Part shown: in pieces, positions 26,000 through 34,077 of the stretch
Layout of the letters: each line of letters starts with the position of its first letter
Numbering within the stretch: position 1 is the stretch's first letter
From: Aureivirga sp. CE67
Lineage (GTDB): Bacteria > Bacteroidota > Bacteroidia > Flavobacteriales > Flavobacteriaceae
Assembly: GCF_015767245.1 (NCBI RefSeq)
Contig: NZ_JADOTV010000001.1
Span: forward strand, 742,896 to 806,895
Length of the DNA: 64,000 bases
Reading direction: 5' to 3'
The notes under the pieces: model-generated
Seen by the model: only the letters and a program-made list of their open reading frames with translations
The model's database searches: none
What the model was told of the DNA's origin: nothing
Program-made: the position numbers and the translations under genes

Positions 26000-26596
26000 A
26001 TGTTTGTCGTAATAGCTACTGAAAAAAATAACGCAAAAGAAATTGATATTATTATACAGCTTTTTGAATTGGGCTTGGAAACTTTCCATCTACGAAAGCC
26101 TAATTTCACTAAAGAAATGCTGATTTCTTATCTAAATAAAGTTCCTGAAAAATATCATAAACACATTGTAATCGACTCACATATAGAACTTCTTGAAGAT
26201 TTTCATCTTAAAGGTTTTCATCTTAAAGAATCAAACAGATTAAAGCTTGGAAATGACTTGAAAAATATTCGAAAAAAACTCTTTGATAAGCAACAAACGT
26301 TGAGTTCTTCTTTTCATTCTTTAGAAGCTATTGAAAATAATAATATCGAATTTGATTATGTTTTTCTGAGTCCTGTTTTTCATTCTATTTCTAAAGAAAA
26401 TTATGCTGGAAAAGGTTTTGATGTAAATCACTTGAAACAAAAAACACTTGCTCTTGGCGGGATTAAGCAAGAAAATATTGCAAAAACGAAAGAATTAGGT
26501 TTTCAAGGAATTGCAGTTTTGGGTGCTATTTGGGAAAGTGAAGATCCTATTTTGGAGTTTCAGAGATTGAAAGAAGTTTATGATGGTTGTTTTTGA
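26000..26596 (+). CDS. ThiE/TenI-family protein (thiamine phosphate synthase-like)
   Basis: A 198-residue TIM-barrel protein. Features are ETFHLRKPNFTKEML (in place of the Q-x-R-x-K of ThiE), HIVIDSHIELL, KGFHLKES, YVFLSPVFHSISKENYAGKG (phosphate loop region) and ALGGI. The altered first motif and short length point to TenI or a ThiE-like relative more than to a canonical ThiE, and no other thiamine genes are in the window. It starts 19 nt after the mvaD terminator hairpin. Confidence 0.75.
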   Translation: MFVVIATEKNNAKEIDIIIQLFELGLETFHLRKPNFTKEMLISYLNKVPEKYHKHIVIDSHIELLEDFHLKGFHLKESNRLKLGNDLKNIRKKLFDKQQTLSSSFHSLEAIENNNIEFDYVFLSPVFHSISKENYAGKGFDVNHLKQKTLALGGIKQENIAKTKELGFQGIAVLGAIWESEDPILEFQRLKEVYDGCF

Positions 26597-26607
26597 AATA
26601 AAAAAAG

Positions 26608-26633
26608 GGAAACAATTAAATTGCCTCCCTCTA
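26608..26633. terminator. Probable bidirectional terminator between convergent genes
   Basis: An imperfect inverted repeat, AGGGAAACAATT / AATTGCCTCCCT, flanked by A and T tracts, lies between the ThiE/TenI-like gene and the convergent beta-barrel gene. Two mispairs make it weaker than its neighbours. Confidence 0.5.
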
Positions 26634-26657
26634 TATTTTTTATAATTCTTTTCTAAA

Positions 26658-27230
26658 TTATAGATCTAATGGAATTCTTAATCCAGCATTAACTGAGAAA
26701 GAAAATGGGAAAGTAACTTCTGATTCTTCTCTACTATTATAAGTTTTAGCAGGGATAAGTCCTTTTGCATCTAAGAAAACATATCCAAAACCGATATTCT
26801 TTTCTGCTCCAATTCCTAAGTTTATTGTAATTCCACTAGTACTATCTTCTTCTACTTCATATCCAACAGCATCTTCTGAAGCTTCAATATTACCAACTAT
26901 GATTCCTGCTCCAATAATTGGATATAAACCAAAATCAGCTTCATAATCTCCAACAACATAGTATTTTGCTTCTAAAAACAAATTTAAATAAGAAACTTTG
27001 TCTTTATTTTCTAATTCACTAGGTAAGAAATAACTTACTCCTCCCGTAAATGCCATTTTTTCTGATTTTGCGTATTCTCCTTTAATACCAATACCAATAT
27101 TTGATGTTTTTACATCTCCTAAAACATTTAGATAAGAAACTTGACCTCCAAGACTAACTTGAGAATGCATTTTTGATGTAGAAAATGCGATAAACATTAA
27201 TAAAAATAAAAGTTTAGTAATTTTTTTCAT
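26658..27230 (-). CDS. Small outer-membrane beta-barrel protein
   Basis: A 190-residue exported protein with signal peptide ending SKMHSQ. The mature part starts VSLGGQVSYLNVLGD and alternates aromatic/hydrophobic strands with Gly/Asp turns (YLNLFLEAKYYVVGDYEADF, GYVFLDAKGLIPAKTY). It closes with SVNAGLRIPLDL, a typical outer-membrane strand. This is the outer-membrane beta-barrel domain type seen widely in Bacteroidota. Specific role unknown. Confidence 0.75.
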   Translation of the reverse strand: MKKITKLLFLLMFIAFSTSKMHSQVSLGGQVSYLNVLGDVKTSNIGIGIKGEYAKSEKMAFTGGVSYFLPSELENKDKVSYLNLFLEAKYYVVGDYEADFGLYPIIGAGIIVGNIEASEDAVGYEVEEDSTSGITINLGIGAEKNIGFGYVFLDAKGLIPAKTYNSREESEVTFPFSFSVNAGLRIPLDL

Positions 27231-27552
27231 TTTTAAATTTTTTAGTTTTAATTAAATTGTCTTTTTCAAAAAAAACAACTGTCAGACCTATGCTCCGGAT
27301 ACATAAAACTATGGCTATTTTTTTGGCAAATGTAAATATTTTATCTTAAAATCCTAATAGTTTTTACATTTTATACGTTTTTTTGTTAATTAATTTAAAT
27401 ATCTTTCAATTAAATCTGATTTTAAAATAAAGAATATCAGATAAATAACAATATCATTAAAGTATCTGATTTTCAAAAAACATTCTATGATTTATATATA
27501 TTTTTTATAAAAATGGCTGGTATTAATTAAAACATTATTTTTACTCAAAAAA
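27231..27552. other. Divergent intergenic region, 322 bp
   Basis: AT-rich region between the minus-strand beta-barrel gene and the plus-strand hydrolase lipoprotein gene. It holds a minus-strand -7 box at 27327-27334, giving the barrel gene a leader of about 90 nt with a GC-richer patch (GACCTATGCTCCGGATAC, 27284-27301). Nothing else is recognised. Confidence 0.5.
27327..27334 (-). promoter_or_regulatory. -7 box (TACATTTG) for the beta-barrel gene
   Basis: On the minus strand TACATTTG fully matches TAnnTTTG. It lies about 97 nt before the start codon, so the leader would be around 90 nt, longer than for most genes here. Confidence 0.45.
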
Positions 27553-28572
27553 ATGAAAAAGTATCTTAAGTCTATAATTTTATTGGGAATTTTAATCTTC
27601 ATTATATCTTGCCAAGAAAAAACAAATTTCAGCCAAAAAGAAATTAAATATAAAAATTTAGACAACTCTTCTGTACAACATTTTAGCTTAGAAAAACAAA
27701 AAGATACTATTGATTTTATTGTTGTAGATAGCATATTGACAAAAAAGAAACCTGTTTTACTTTACCTTCAAGGTAGTTTACCAAGACCTTTATTTATTAA
27801 TTTTAAAGATTATGGTAATTGGTTTTTTGGTGGAGGAATTTCAAATTTTGATTTAGAAAAAATTCAAAAAGAATATCACTTAGTGATTATTTCTATGCCA
27901 AAAACTCCTGTTCTTGTTGAAGAAGAAAATCTGAATAACCAATATTCTTATGTTCCAAATCCCGAAAATAAAAATAAACTTTCTGAAGCTTATTTAAAAA
28001 ATGATTATCTAGAAAATTATGTAAATAGAGCAAATTCAGTCTTGAAGTTTTTAGAAAAACAAGATTGGGTAGATTCTTCTAAACTTGTAGTTGTCGGGCA
28101 TTCGCAAGGAACAAAAGTTGGAACTAAATTGGCTTTAAAAAATAATAAAATCACACATCTTGGTTTGCTTTCTCCAAATCCTTTTGGAAGAGAAGATCAA
28201 TTTATTCGAGAATATAGAAAACAAGCTGAAAATGGAGAAATATCTTGGAAAAAAGCGGATGAAGAAATCAAGAAGATTTACGAAATAAGTCAAAATCCTG
28301 AATTAAAAAATCGACTTTCTTTCACTCAAAATTATCTGAATGATTGGTTAGAATTAAATATCCCAATTTATATTGCTTATGGAACAAATGATATAACCTC
28401 TGATTTATGTGATATTGTTCCGCTTTTCTTCTATCAAAAAGGAAAAGAAAATTTAACCCTAAAAAGGCATTTAGAATTAGATCATAGTTTCATGAAATTT
28501 GAGAATCCAAAAGAGCCAGAACAGCATATGAAAGAAGTTATTAATGATTTTATTGATTGGACTTTAAAATAA
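27553..28572 (+). CDS. Alpha/beta-hydrolase lipoprotein
   Basis: A 339-residue putative esterase/peptidase of the cell envelope. The lipoprotein signal ends in I-I-S-C (residue about 20). The nucleophile elbow VVVGHSQGTKVGTK provides Ser, an aspartate may come from AYGTNDITSD, and ELDHSFMKFENP supplies the catalytic His, in the usual S-D-H order. Substrate unknown. It is monocistronic, with a hairpin shared with the convergent rnhB. Confidence 0.8.
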   Translation: MKKYLKSIILLGILIFIISCQEKTNFSQKEIKYKNLDNSSVQHFSLEKQKDTIDFIVVDSILTKKKPVLLYLQGSLPRPLFINFKDYGNWFFGGGISNFDLEKIQKEYHLVIISMPKTPVLVEEENLNNQYSYVPNPENKNKLSEAYLKNDYLENYVNRANSVLKFLEKQDWVDSSKLVVVGHSQGTKVGTKLALKNNKITHLGLLSPNPFGREDQFIREYRKQAENGEISWKKADEEIKKIYEISQNPELKNRLSFTQNYLNDWLELNIPIYIAYGTNDITSDLCDIVPLFFYQKGKENLTLKRHLELDHSFMKFENPKEPEQHMKEVINDFIDWTLK

Positions 28573-28573
28573 A

Positions 28574-28595
28574 AATTCCCTCTCATGAGGGAATT
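28574..28595. terminator. Bidirectional hairpin between hydrolase gene and rnhB
   Basis: Stem AATTCCCTC / GAGGGAATT, 9 bp perfect with a 4-nt loop TCAT, between two convergent genes. The T run is weak on the plus strand and better on the minus strand (reads into AAAA on the plus strand). Confidence 0.55.
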
Positions 28596-28604
28596 CTATC
28601 TATT

Positions 28605-29207
28605 TTATAATTCTAATTTCAACTGCTCTGGTAAAAGCTTGAAAGATTTTCTGTGGTATTTACAAGAACCATTTTCTTGAATTGCTTGACGGTGTTCTTT
28701 CGTAGGATATCCTTTGTTTTTTTTCCAATTATAAGCAGGAAATTCCTCATGGATTTTCTCCATATATTCATCACGATAGGTTTTTGCCAAAACCGAAGCC
28801 GCTGCAATACTTTTATATTTCGCATCTCCTTTTACAATCGTTTCGTGTGGAATTTCTTTATAATCTCTAAACTTATTTCCATCTACGATAATAAAATCTG
28901 GCTCCATCTCCATTTTTTCTATTGCACGATGCATTCCTGTAATCGAAGCTTGTAAAATATTGATTTCGTCAATTTCTTTTGGGTAAATAAAAGAAACTCC
29001 ATAAGCCAAAGCTTCTTTCTCAATAATCGGACGAAGTTTTTGTCTTTGTTTTTCCGTTAATTTCTTTGAATCATTTAATAATTCATGTGAAAAATCATCT
29101 GGTAAAATTACTGCTGCAGCAACCACAGGTCCAGACAAACATCCTCTTCCTGCTTCGTCAGTTCCTACTTCGTATTTATGTTTTGTATGTTTAGATTTTA
29201 ATGTCAT
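28605..29207 (-). CDS. rnhB: Ribonuclease HII
   Basis: RNase HII removes ribonucleotides from DNA. The 200-residue product has [20 protein letters not shown] with catalytic Asp17-Glu18, [11 protein letters not shown] with the next Asp, [17 protein letters not shown], and [13 protein letters not shown] near the end, all family hallmarks. Length is normal. It lies 11 nt downstream of hemW on the same strand, so the two are probably in one transcript. Confidence 0.95.
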   Translation of the reverse strand: MTLKSKHTKHKYEVGTDEAGRGCLSGPVVAAAVILPDDFSHELLNDSKKLTEKQRQKLRPIIEKEALAYGVSFIYPKEIDEINILQASITGMHRAIEKMEMEPDFIIVDGNKFRDYKEIPHETIVKGDAKYKSIAAASVLAKTYRDEYMEKIHEEFPAYNWKKNKGYPTKEHRQAIQENGSCKYHRKSFKLLPEQLKLEL

Positions 29208-29218
29208 TTTGGTTTTGT

Positions 29219-30346
29219 TTAAACATAAAAAAGATCACTAGCAATTCCGTCTGCTAGAAATTTTCCTTTTTCCGTGATGAATAGAAAATTATCTTTCAAT
29301 TCTAAAGTTCCTTGTTTCAAAAATGGTTTGATTTCTTTTTCTAAAAATTTTCGCATTTCTAAACCAAAATCATTTTCAATTTTTTCCAAAGAAACTCCAA
29401 AAATTGTTCGCAATCCTGTCATCACATATTCATTATAACAATCTATTTTCGAAAGTTCTTCAATTTCTAATGGAAGCTTTTTTTCTTCAATTTCTTTCAT
29501 ATAAAGCATGTTATTCGCAAGATTCCAAGCTCTATTTTTTCCATCAAAAGAATGTGCTGAAGGCCCAACTCCTAAATATTTTTTCCCTTGCCAATAAGAA
29601 GTATTATGTTTTGAAAAGAAATCTGGTTTTCCAAAATTCGAAATCTCATAATGTACAAAACCATTTTTCTTTGTTTCTTTTACCAAAATCTGAAAATGTT
29701 TGAAAGCCAAATTTTCATCCAAAGGTTTTACTCTTCCTTTTTTGATAAAAGAATCCAATACCGTTTTTTCCTCAACTGTCAAAGCATAACTAGAAATATG
29801 TGGAATATTCAAATCAAAAGCAATTTCAAGATTCTTTCGCCATTTTGCTTCCTCCATATTCGGAACTCCATAAATCAGATCAATCGTGATATTTTCAAAA
29901 CCAACTTTCTGTGCTTCTTCAATACATTTTCTAGCTTCTATAGCAGAATGCGCACGATTCATAAATTGTAAATCTTCCTCAAAAAAAGATTGAATTCCAA
30001 TGCTCAATCGATTGATTGGAGTTTTAGATAAATCCATTAATTTCTCTGTAGACAAATCATCTGGATTTGCTTCTAAAGTAATTTCAGGATTTTCAACTAC
30101 AGAAAAATTCGTATAAATTGTATTTAAAATCTGTTTAATTTCTGCAATAGAAAGCAAAGAAGGCGTTCCTCCACCAAAATAAATGGTTTCGATTGTTTCC
30201 TTTTCTAAAGTCTCTTTTCGTAGCTCAATTTCTGCACAAATTGCATTCACCATTCGCTCCTTATATTTCAAAGAAGTCGAAAAATGAAAATCGCAATAAT
30301 AACAAGCTTGCTTACAAAAAGGGATATGTATATAAATTCCTGCCAA
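29219..30346 (-). CDS. hemW: Radical SAM haem chaperone HemW
   Basis: HemW (formerly HemN-like) is a radical SAM protein that binds haem and is thought to load it into respiratory enzymes. The 375-residue protein starts [19 protein letters not shown] with the CxxxCxxC cluster at Cys11, Cys15 and Cys18 followed by the typical [13 protein letters not shown] and SIGIQSF follow. It lacks the extra N-terminal residues of true coproporphyrinogen oxidase HemN. A repeat (30365-30401) separates it from upstream ruvC. Confidence 0.9.
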   Translation of the reverse strand: MAGIYIHIPFCKQACYYCDFHFSTSLKYKERMVNAICAEIELRKETLEKETIETIYFGGGTPSLLSIAEIKQILNTIYTNFSVVENPEITLEANPDDLSTEKLMDLSKTPINRLSIGIQSFFEEDLQFMNRAHSAIEARKCIEEAQKVGFENITIDLIYGVPNMEEAKWRKNLEIAFDLNIPHISSYALTVEEKTVLDSFIKKGRVKPLDENLAFKHFQILVKETKKNGFVHYEISNFGKPDFFSKHNTSYWQGKKYLGVGPSAHSFDGKNRAWNLANNMLYMKEIEEKKLPLEIEELSKIDCYNEYVMTGLRTIFGVSLEKIENDFGLEMRKFLEKEIKPFLKQGTLELKDNFLFITEKGKFLADGIASDLFYV

Positions 30347-30364
30347 TGTTTTTTTGATTTTATA

Positions 30365-30401
30365 CTCCCCTACTTTTCAAGGAGGGGTTGGGGGTGGTTT
30401 T
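30365..30401 (+). repeat. CCCCTC-type palindromic repeat, copy A (divergent variant)
   Basis: CTCCCCT-(ACTTTTCA)-AGGAGGGG then TTGGGGGTGG: the same hairpin-plus-GGGTG layout as copies B and E but with several substitutions. It lies between hemW and ruvC and touches the ruvC stop codon. Confidence 0.65.
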
Positions 30402-30954
30402 ATTTCTTTACACGTTTTTCGTTTTGCTTTACAAAAGCTCCCCAACCTGAATAGCTTTTTCCTGTAACGGTTTTTCCTGTATTATAATAATGACAAACTG
30501 CTGCTGCTAAACCATCCGTAGCATCCAGATTTTTTGGAAGTTCTTTAATTTTCAGCATACTTTGCAACATTTTTGCTACTTGCTCTTTACTCGCATTACC
30601 ATTTCCTGTTACTGCCATTTTAATTTTCTTCGGAAGATATTCTGTAATTGGAATTTCTCTCGACAATCCAGCTGCCATCGCAACTCCTTGCGCTCTTCCA
30701 AGCTTCAACATCGATTGTACGTTTTTTCCAAAAAATGGTGCTTCAATCGCTATTTCATCTGGATTATAAGTATCTATCAACTGAATGGTTCTTTCAAAAA
30801 TCAATTTCAGTTTGATATAAGGATCCGTATATTTCTGCAAAAGTAATTCGTTTAATTGTAAAAGTTCCATTTTTTTACCAACAACTTTTATCAATCCAAA
30901 TCCCATAATCGTTGTTCCTGGGTCAATTCCTAATATGATTCTTTCTTTTGTCAA
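30400..30954 (-). CDS. ruvC: Crossover junction endodeoxyribonuclease RuvC
   Basis: RuvC cuts Holliday junctions symmetrically after RuvAB migration. The 184-residue protein has ILGIDPGTTIMGFGLI with catalytic Asp11, the acidic DEIAIEAPFFGKN, and DATDGLAAAVCHY with the C-terminal Asp pair. Length is normal. It is bracketed by two copies of the CCCCTC-type repeat (30365-30401 and 31012-31048). ruvB is far away at 3951. Confidence 0.95.
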   Translation of the reverse strand: MTKERIILGIDPGTTIMGFGLIKVVGKKMELLQLNELLLQKYTDPYIKLKLIFERTIQLIDTYNPDEIAIEAPFFGKNVQSMLKLGRAQGVAMAAGLSREIPITEYLPKKIKMAVTGNGNASKEQVAKMLQSMLKIKELPKNLDATDGLAAAVCHYYNTGKTVTGKSYSGWGAFVKQNEKRVKK

Positions 30955-31011
30955 TGTTTATTTAATTTTTTTCAAATATTACATCTTAATTAATAATCAG
31001 AATGTTTAAAA

Positions 31012-31048
31012 ATTCCCCTCTTGAGAGGGGTTAGGGGTGTGTAAAAAC
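31012..31048 (+). repeat. CCCCTC-type palindromic repeat, copy B
   Basis: Perfect 7-bp palindrome CCCCTCT-TG-AGAGGGG (31014-31030), then TTAGGGGTGTGTAAAA. Same orientation as copies A and E. Confidence 0.8.
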
Positions 31049-31121
31049 ACATCCATCATCCTTTTCAAGAAGAAAAATATTTTTTGCTAATCTAATTCTA
31101 ATATTTTTTCTTTGCGCAAAC

Positions 31122-32066
31122 ATGAAGAATACACTCCGAAAATATCGCAAAACTATCACTAATCTTTTAAAGTTAGTGTTTATTTTTGGTGCGATTCTTT
31201 TTATTGTTCGAAAAATAGGAGAAAATGAAAATTCAATTTCTTTTTTAGAACGAATTTTTGAAAAAACAGATATTTCTATTCTTTTATTTTTTTCCTTACT
31301 CCAAATCACAATGTCAGGTGGAAACTGGTTTTTTGAGTTTAAAAAATGGAAATTCTTAACGAAAAACATTCGAGAAATTTCTTTTTTTGAAAGCATAAAA
31401 CAAAGTTTGGCTTCACTTACAATTTCAATTATTACACCAAATAGAATTGGAGAATATGGAGCAAAAGCACTTTTTTATGAGAAAGAAAATCAGAAACAGA
31501 TTTTGTATTTAAATTTTTTAGGAAATTTTTCTCAATTGGTCATTACTTCCATTTTTGGTTTTTTTGGTTTAGTTTTTCTTTGGAGAAATTTTCCAGAGTT
31601 TTTTGAAATTTTTAATGCAACAATAATTGGAATTCTACTTTGTTTTTTGATTTTAATTATTGGAGTTTTAGTTTGGAAAAAAGATAAGATTCCAGCTTTT
31701 TTAAATTCTAAGAAATTTTATCAAACTTGCGGATTTGCATTCGTTCGTTATTTATTTTTTTCGCATCAATTTTATTTCTTTCTACAATTTTTTCAAGTAG
31801 AAATTAATTATTTCGATGCGATGCTTTCGATTTCTTCCATGTATTTAATTTCTTCTGTAATTCCTTCCATTGCAATTTTCGATTGGGCTTTAAAAGGTTC
31901 TATTGCAGTGTTAATTTTTACACTTTTTGAAGTGAATTCTCTAGTAATCATCACGGTTTCTTTTATGATGTGGTTTTTAAATTTTGCCATTCCAACTTTA
32001 ATTGGTTGTATTTTTGTGTTTTCGATGCCGACAAAATTTCAATTTAAACCAAAAATAAATTCATGA
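31122..32066 (+). CDS. Flippase-like / LPG synthase transmembrane-type protein
   Basis: A 314-residue inner-membrane protein with about eight hydrophobic helices and basic loops. Patches such as SLASLTISIITPNRIGEYGAK and the C-terminal SSVIPSIAIFDWALKGS fit the UPF0104 / lysylphosphatidylglycerol synthase TM domain family. The aminoacyl-transferase domain is missing, so it may act as a lipid flippase. Its end overlaps the glycosyltransferase gene by 4 nt, implying coupling and a joint role in surface glycolipid or glycan synthesis. Confidence 0.75.
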   Translation: MKNTLRKYRKTITNLLKLVFIFGAILFIVRKIGENENSISFLERIFEKTDISILLFFSLLQITMSGGNWFFEFKKWKFLTKNIREISFFESIKQSLASLTISIITPNRIGEYGAKALFYEKENQKQILYLNFLGNFSQLVITSIFGFFGLVFLWRNFPEFFEIFNATIIGILLCFLILIIGVLVWKKDKIPAFLNSKKFYQTCGFAFVRYLFFSHQFYFFLQFFQVEINYFDAMLSISSMYLISSVIPSIAIFDWALKGSIAVLIFTLFEVNSLVIITVSFMMWFLNFAIPTLIGCIFVFSMPTKFQFKPKINS

Positions 32067-33184
32067 TTTATCTAAGTTTTTTCTTTCTGATTTTATATCT
32101 AGGAATCATTGGTTCATTTATTTTCGGTTTTTTTCGTTTGAAAAATTTTAAAGAAAAAGCAAAACCAAAAACTAGATTTTCGATTATTATTCCTTTTCGA
32201 AATGAAGCAGAAAATTTACCTGAGCTTTTAAAAAGTATTTCTAAAATAAATTATGATTTTTCAAAATTTGAAGTCTTTTTGATCAATGACGAATCATCAG
32301 ATTCTTCTGAAAAAATAGTTCAAGATTTTATTCAAAAAAAATCAGAATTAAATCTTTTTCTTCTTCAAAATAATCGAAAAACAAATTCTCCCAAAAAAGA
32401 TGCAATCCAGACTGCTATGGAGAAAACAAATTTCGAATGGATTGTCACTACAGATGCAGATTGTATCGTTTCTAAAAATTGGCTGGAAAGTTTTAATGCT
32501 TTTATTTTAGAAAAAAAAGTAAAAATGATAGCTGCTCCCGTTACTTATTTAAATTGTAAATCATTACATCAAAAATTTCAATTATTAGATTTTTTGAGTT
32601 TGATTGGAAGTACAATTGGAAGTTTTGGAATCGGAAAAGCTTTTATGTGCAATGGAGCAAATCTTTGTTATGAAAAAAAGAGTTTTTTAGCTCTAAATGG
32701 TTTTGAAGGAAATTCGCATTTAGCAAGTGGAGATGATGTTTTTTTAATGGAAAAATTCTTAAAAAAATATCCAGAAAAAGTACATTTTTTAAAAACTAAA
32801 GATGCAATTGTAAAAACATTTCCTCAAAAAACAATTTCAGATTTAATACAACAAAGAATTCGCTGGGCATCAAAGACAAGTTCTTATTCTAATTCTTTTG
32901 GAAAATTTGTTGGAATCATCGTTTTTGGCTTAAATTTCTTATTGGTTTTAGATTTAATTTTATGCTTTTTAAACATTATTACATTAGAAAACCTAGCAAT
33001 TATATTCGGTTTTAAATTTCTTTTTGATTTTATAATTCTTTGGCAAACAACTTCTTTTTTCCAGCAAAAAAAAATCATGATGCATATCATTTGGATGAGC
33101 TTGATTTATCCGTTTTTTTGTACTTATGTTGCTTTTCTTTCTTTTCAAAAAAAATATTCTTGGAAAGGAAGAGCGCTAAGATGA
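32063..33184 (+). CDS. Family 2 glycosyltransferase, membrane-anchored
   Basis: A 373-residue GT-A enzyme. The N-terminal helix (about 1-25) precedes FSIIIPFRNEAENLPELL, the acidic TTDADC motif (about residues 130-135), GDDVFLMEKFLKKYP and the QQRIRWASK motif of processive or polyisoprenyl-linked GT2 enzymes. Two or three C-terminal helices follow (about 285-365). It overlaps the flippase-like gene by 4 nt. Sugar donor and acceptor are unknown. Confidence 0.82.
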   Translation: MIYLSFFFLILYLGIIGSFIFGFFRLKNFKEKAKPKTRFSIIIPFRNEAENLPELLKSISKINYDFSKFEVFLINDESSDSSEKIVQDFIQKKSELNLFLLQNNRKTNSPKKDAIQTAMEKTNFEWIVTTDADCIVSKNWLESFNAFILEKKVKMIAAPVTYLNCKSLHQKFQLLDFLSLIGSTIGSFGIGKAFMCNGANLCYEKKSFLALNGFEGNSHLASGDDVFLMEKFLKKYPEKVHFLKTKDAIVKTFPQKTISDLIQQRIRWASKTSSYSNSFGKFVGIIVFGLNFLLVLDLILCFLNIITLENLAIIFGFKFLFDFIILWQTTSFFQQKKIMMHIIWMSLIYPFFCTYVAFLSFQKKYSWKGRALR

Positions 33185-33219
33185 ATCTTTTATAAAAAAC
33201 TTAAAAGTTACGTCAAAAA

Positions 33220-33227
33220 TAAATTTG
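33220..33227 (+). promoter_or_regulatory. -7 box (TAAATTTG) for the DUF1684 lipoprotein gene
   Basis: A full TAnnTTTG match 31 nt before the ATG at 33259. Confidence 0.45.
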
Positions 33228-33258
33228 TAATTTTAGTAAAAACCAAAATCCAGAAAAT

Positions 33259-33873
33259 ATGAGAAAGCTTATTATGTGTTTAATTGCAATATCATTTCTT
33301 TTTTCTTGTAATACAGAAGAACCACATGGTGATTCTTATTTCAAAAAAATGAAAAAATATCGATATAGAATGAATGTGTCATTTTCGGATAAAACTACTT
33401 CTCCATTAAAACCAGAAGATTTAAGAGATTTTAAAACCTTAGATTTTTTTCCAATAGACTCCAATTATCGAGTAAAAGCGGAATTTAAAAGAGTGAAGAA
33501 TGCTCCTTTTATGGAAATGGAAACGAATACCAATAGCAAAGTACTTTATAAAGTTTATGGAACTGCAACTTTTGAATTGGATGGAAAAAAACATACTTTG
33601 AACCTATATCAAAATCAAAAAATGGATTTTACGGGCGAGTTTAACGATCGATTATTCATTCCTTTTCATGATACTACAAATGGAAAAGAAACTTATGAAG
33701 GTGGAAGATATATGGAGGTTGATGTTCCAAATAAGAAAACATTAATTATAGATTTTAATAAAGCTTTTAATCCATACTGTGTTTACAATGACAAATATGT
33801 TTGTCCTGTAGTACCTCCAGTAAATACTTTGGACATTCCTATTGACGCTGGAGTGAAAAACTTTAAGAAATAA
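33259..33873 (+). CDS. DUF1684 lipoprotein
   Basis: A 204-residue protein with a lipoprotein signal (MRKLIMCLIAISFLFSC). The body matches what I recall of DUF1684: YKVYGTATFELDGKKHTLNL, FIPFHDTTNGKETYEGGRYM, and the Cys/Pro-rich IDFNKAFNPYCVYNDKYVCP followed by PPVNTLDIPI. The conserved F-N-x-x-Y/F-N-P-x-C-x-Y segment suggests a binding or catalytic site, but function is unknown. Monocistronic, with its own promoter and terminator. Confidence 0.8.
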   Translation: MRKLIMCLIAISFLFSCNTEEPHGDSYFKKMKKYRYRMNVSFSDKTTSPLKPEDLRDFKTLDFFPIDSNYRVKAEFKRVKNAPFMEMETNTNSKVLYKVYGTATFELDGKKHTLNLYQNQKMDFTGEFNDRLFIPFHDTTNGKETYEGGRYMEVDVPNKKTLIIDFNKAFNPYCVYNDKYVCPVVPPVNTLDIPIDAGVKNFKK

Positions 33874-33896
33874 TTGAAAATAAATACATTAAATAG

Positions 33897-33928
33897 AAAC
33901 AGTAAGCAGCTTTGTTTACTGTTTTTTT
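33897..33928 (+). terminator. Intrinsic terminator after the DUF1684 gene
   Basis: Stem AAACAGTAA / TTACTGTTT (9 bp) with a 10-nt loop and a seven-T tail. Confidence 0.7.
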
Positions 33929-34077
33929 ACGTTCAAAACTTTTAATTAAAATACTCTTAACTCCTGATTTTCATTTAGTTTACGATGATTTAATATTTAG
34001 TTAACATTCTGTAATTCAAAAAGTTACAATACATCTGTAATATTGTTCACGAATAAAAAAATTCTAAAAGTTTATTT

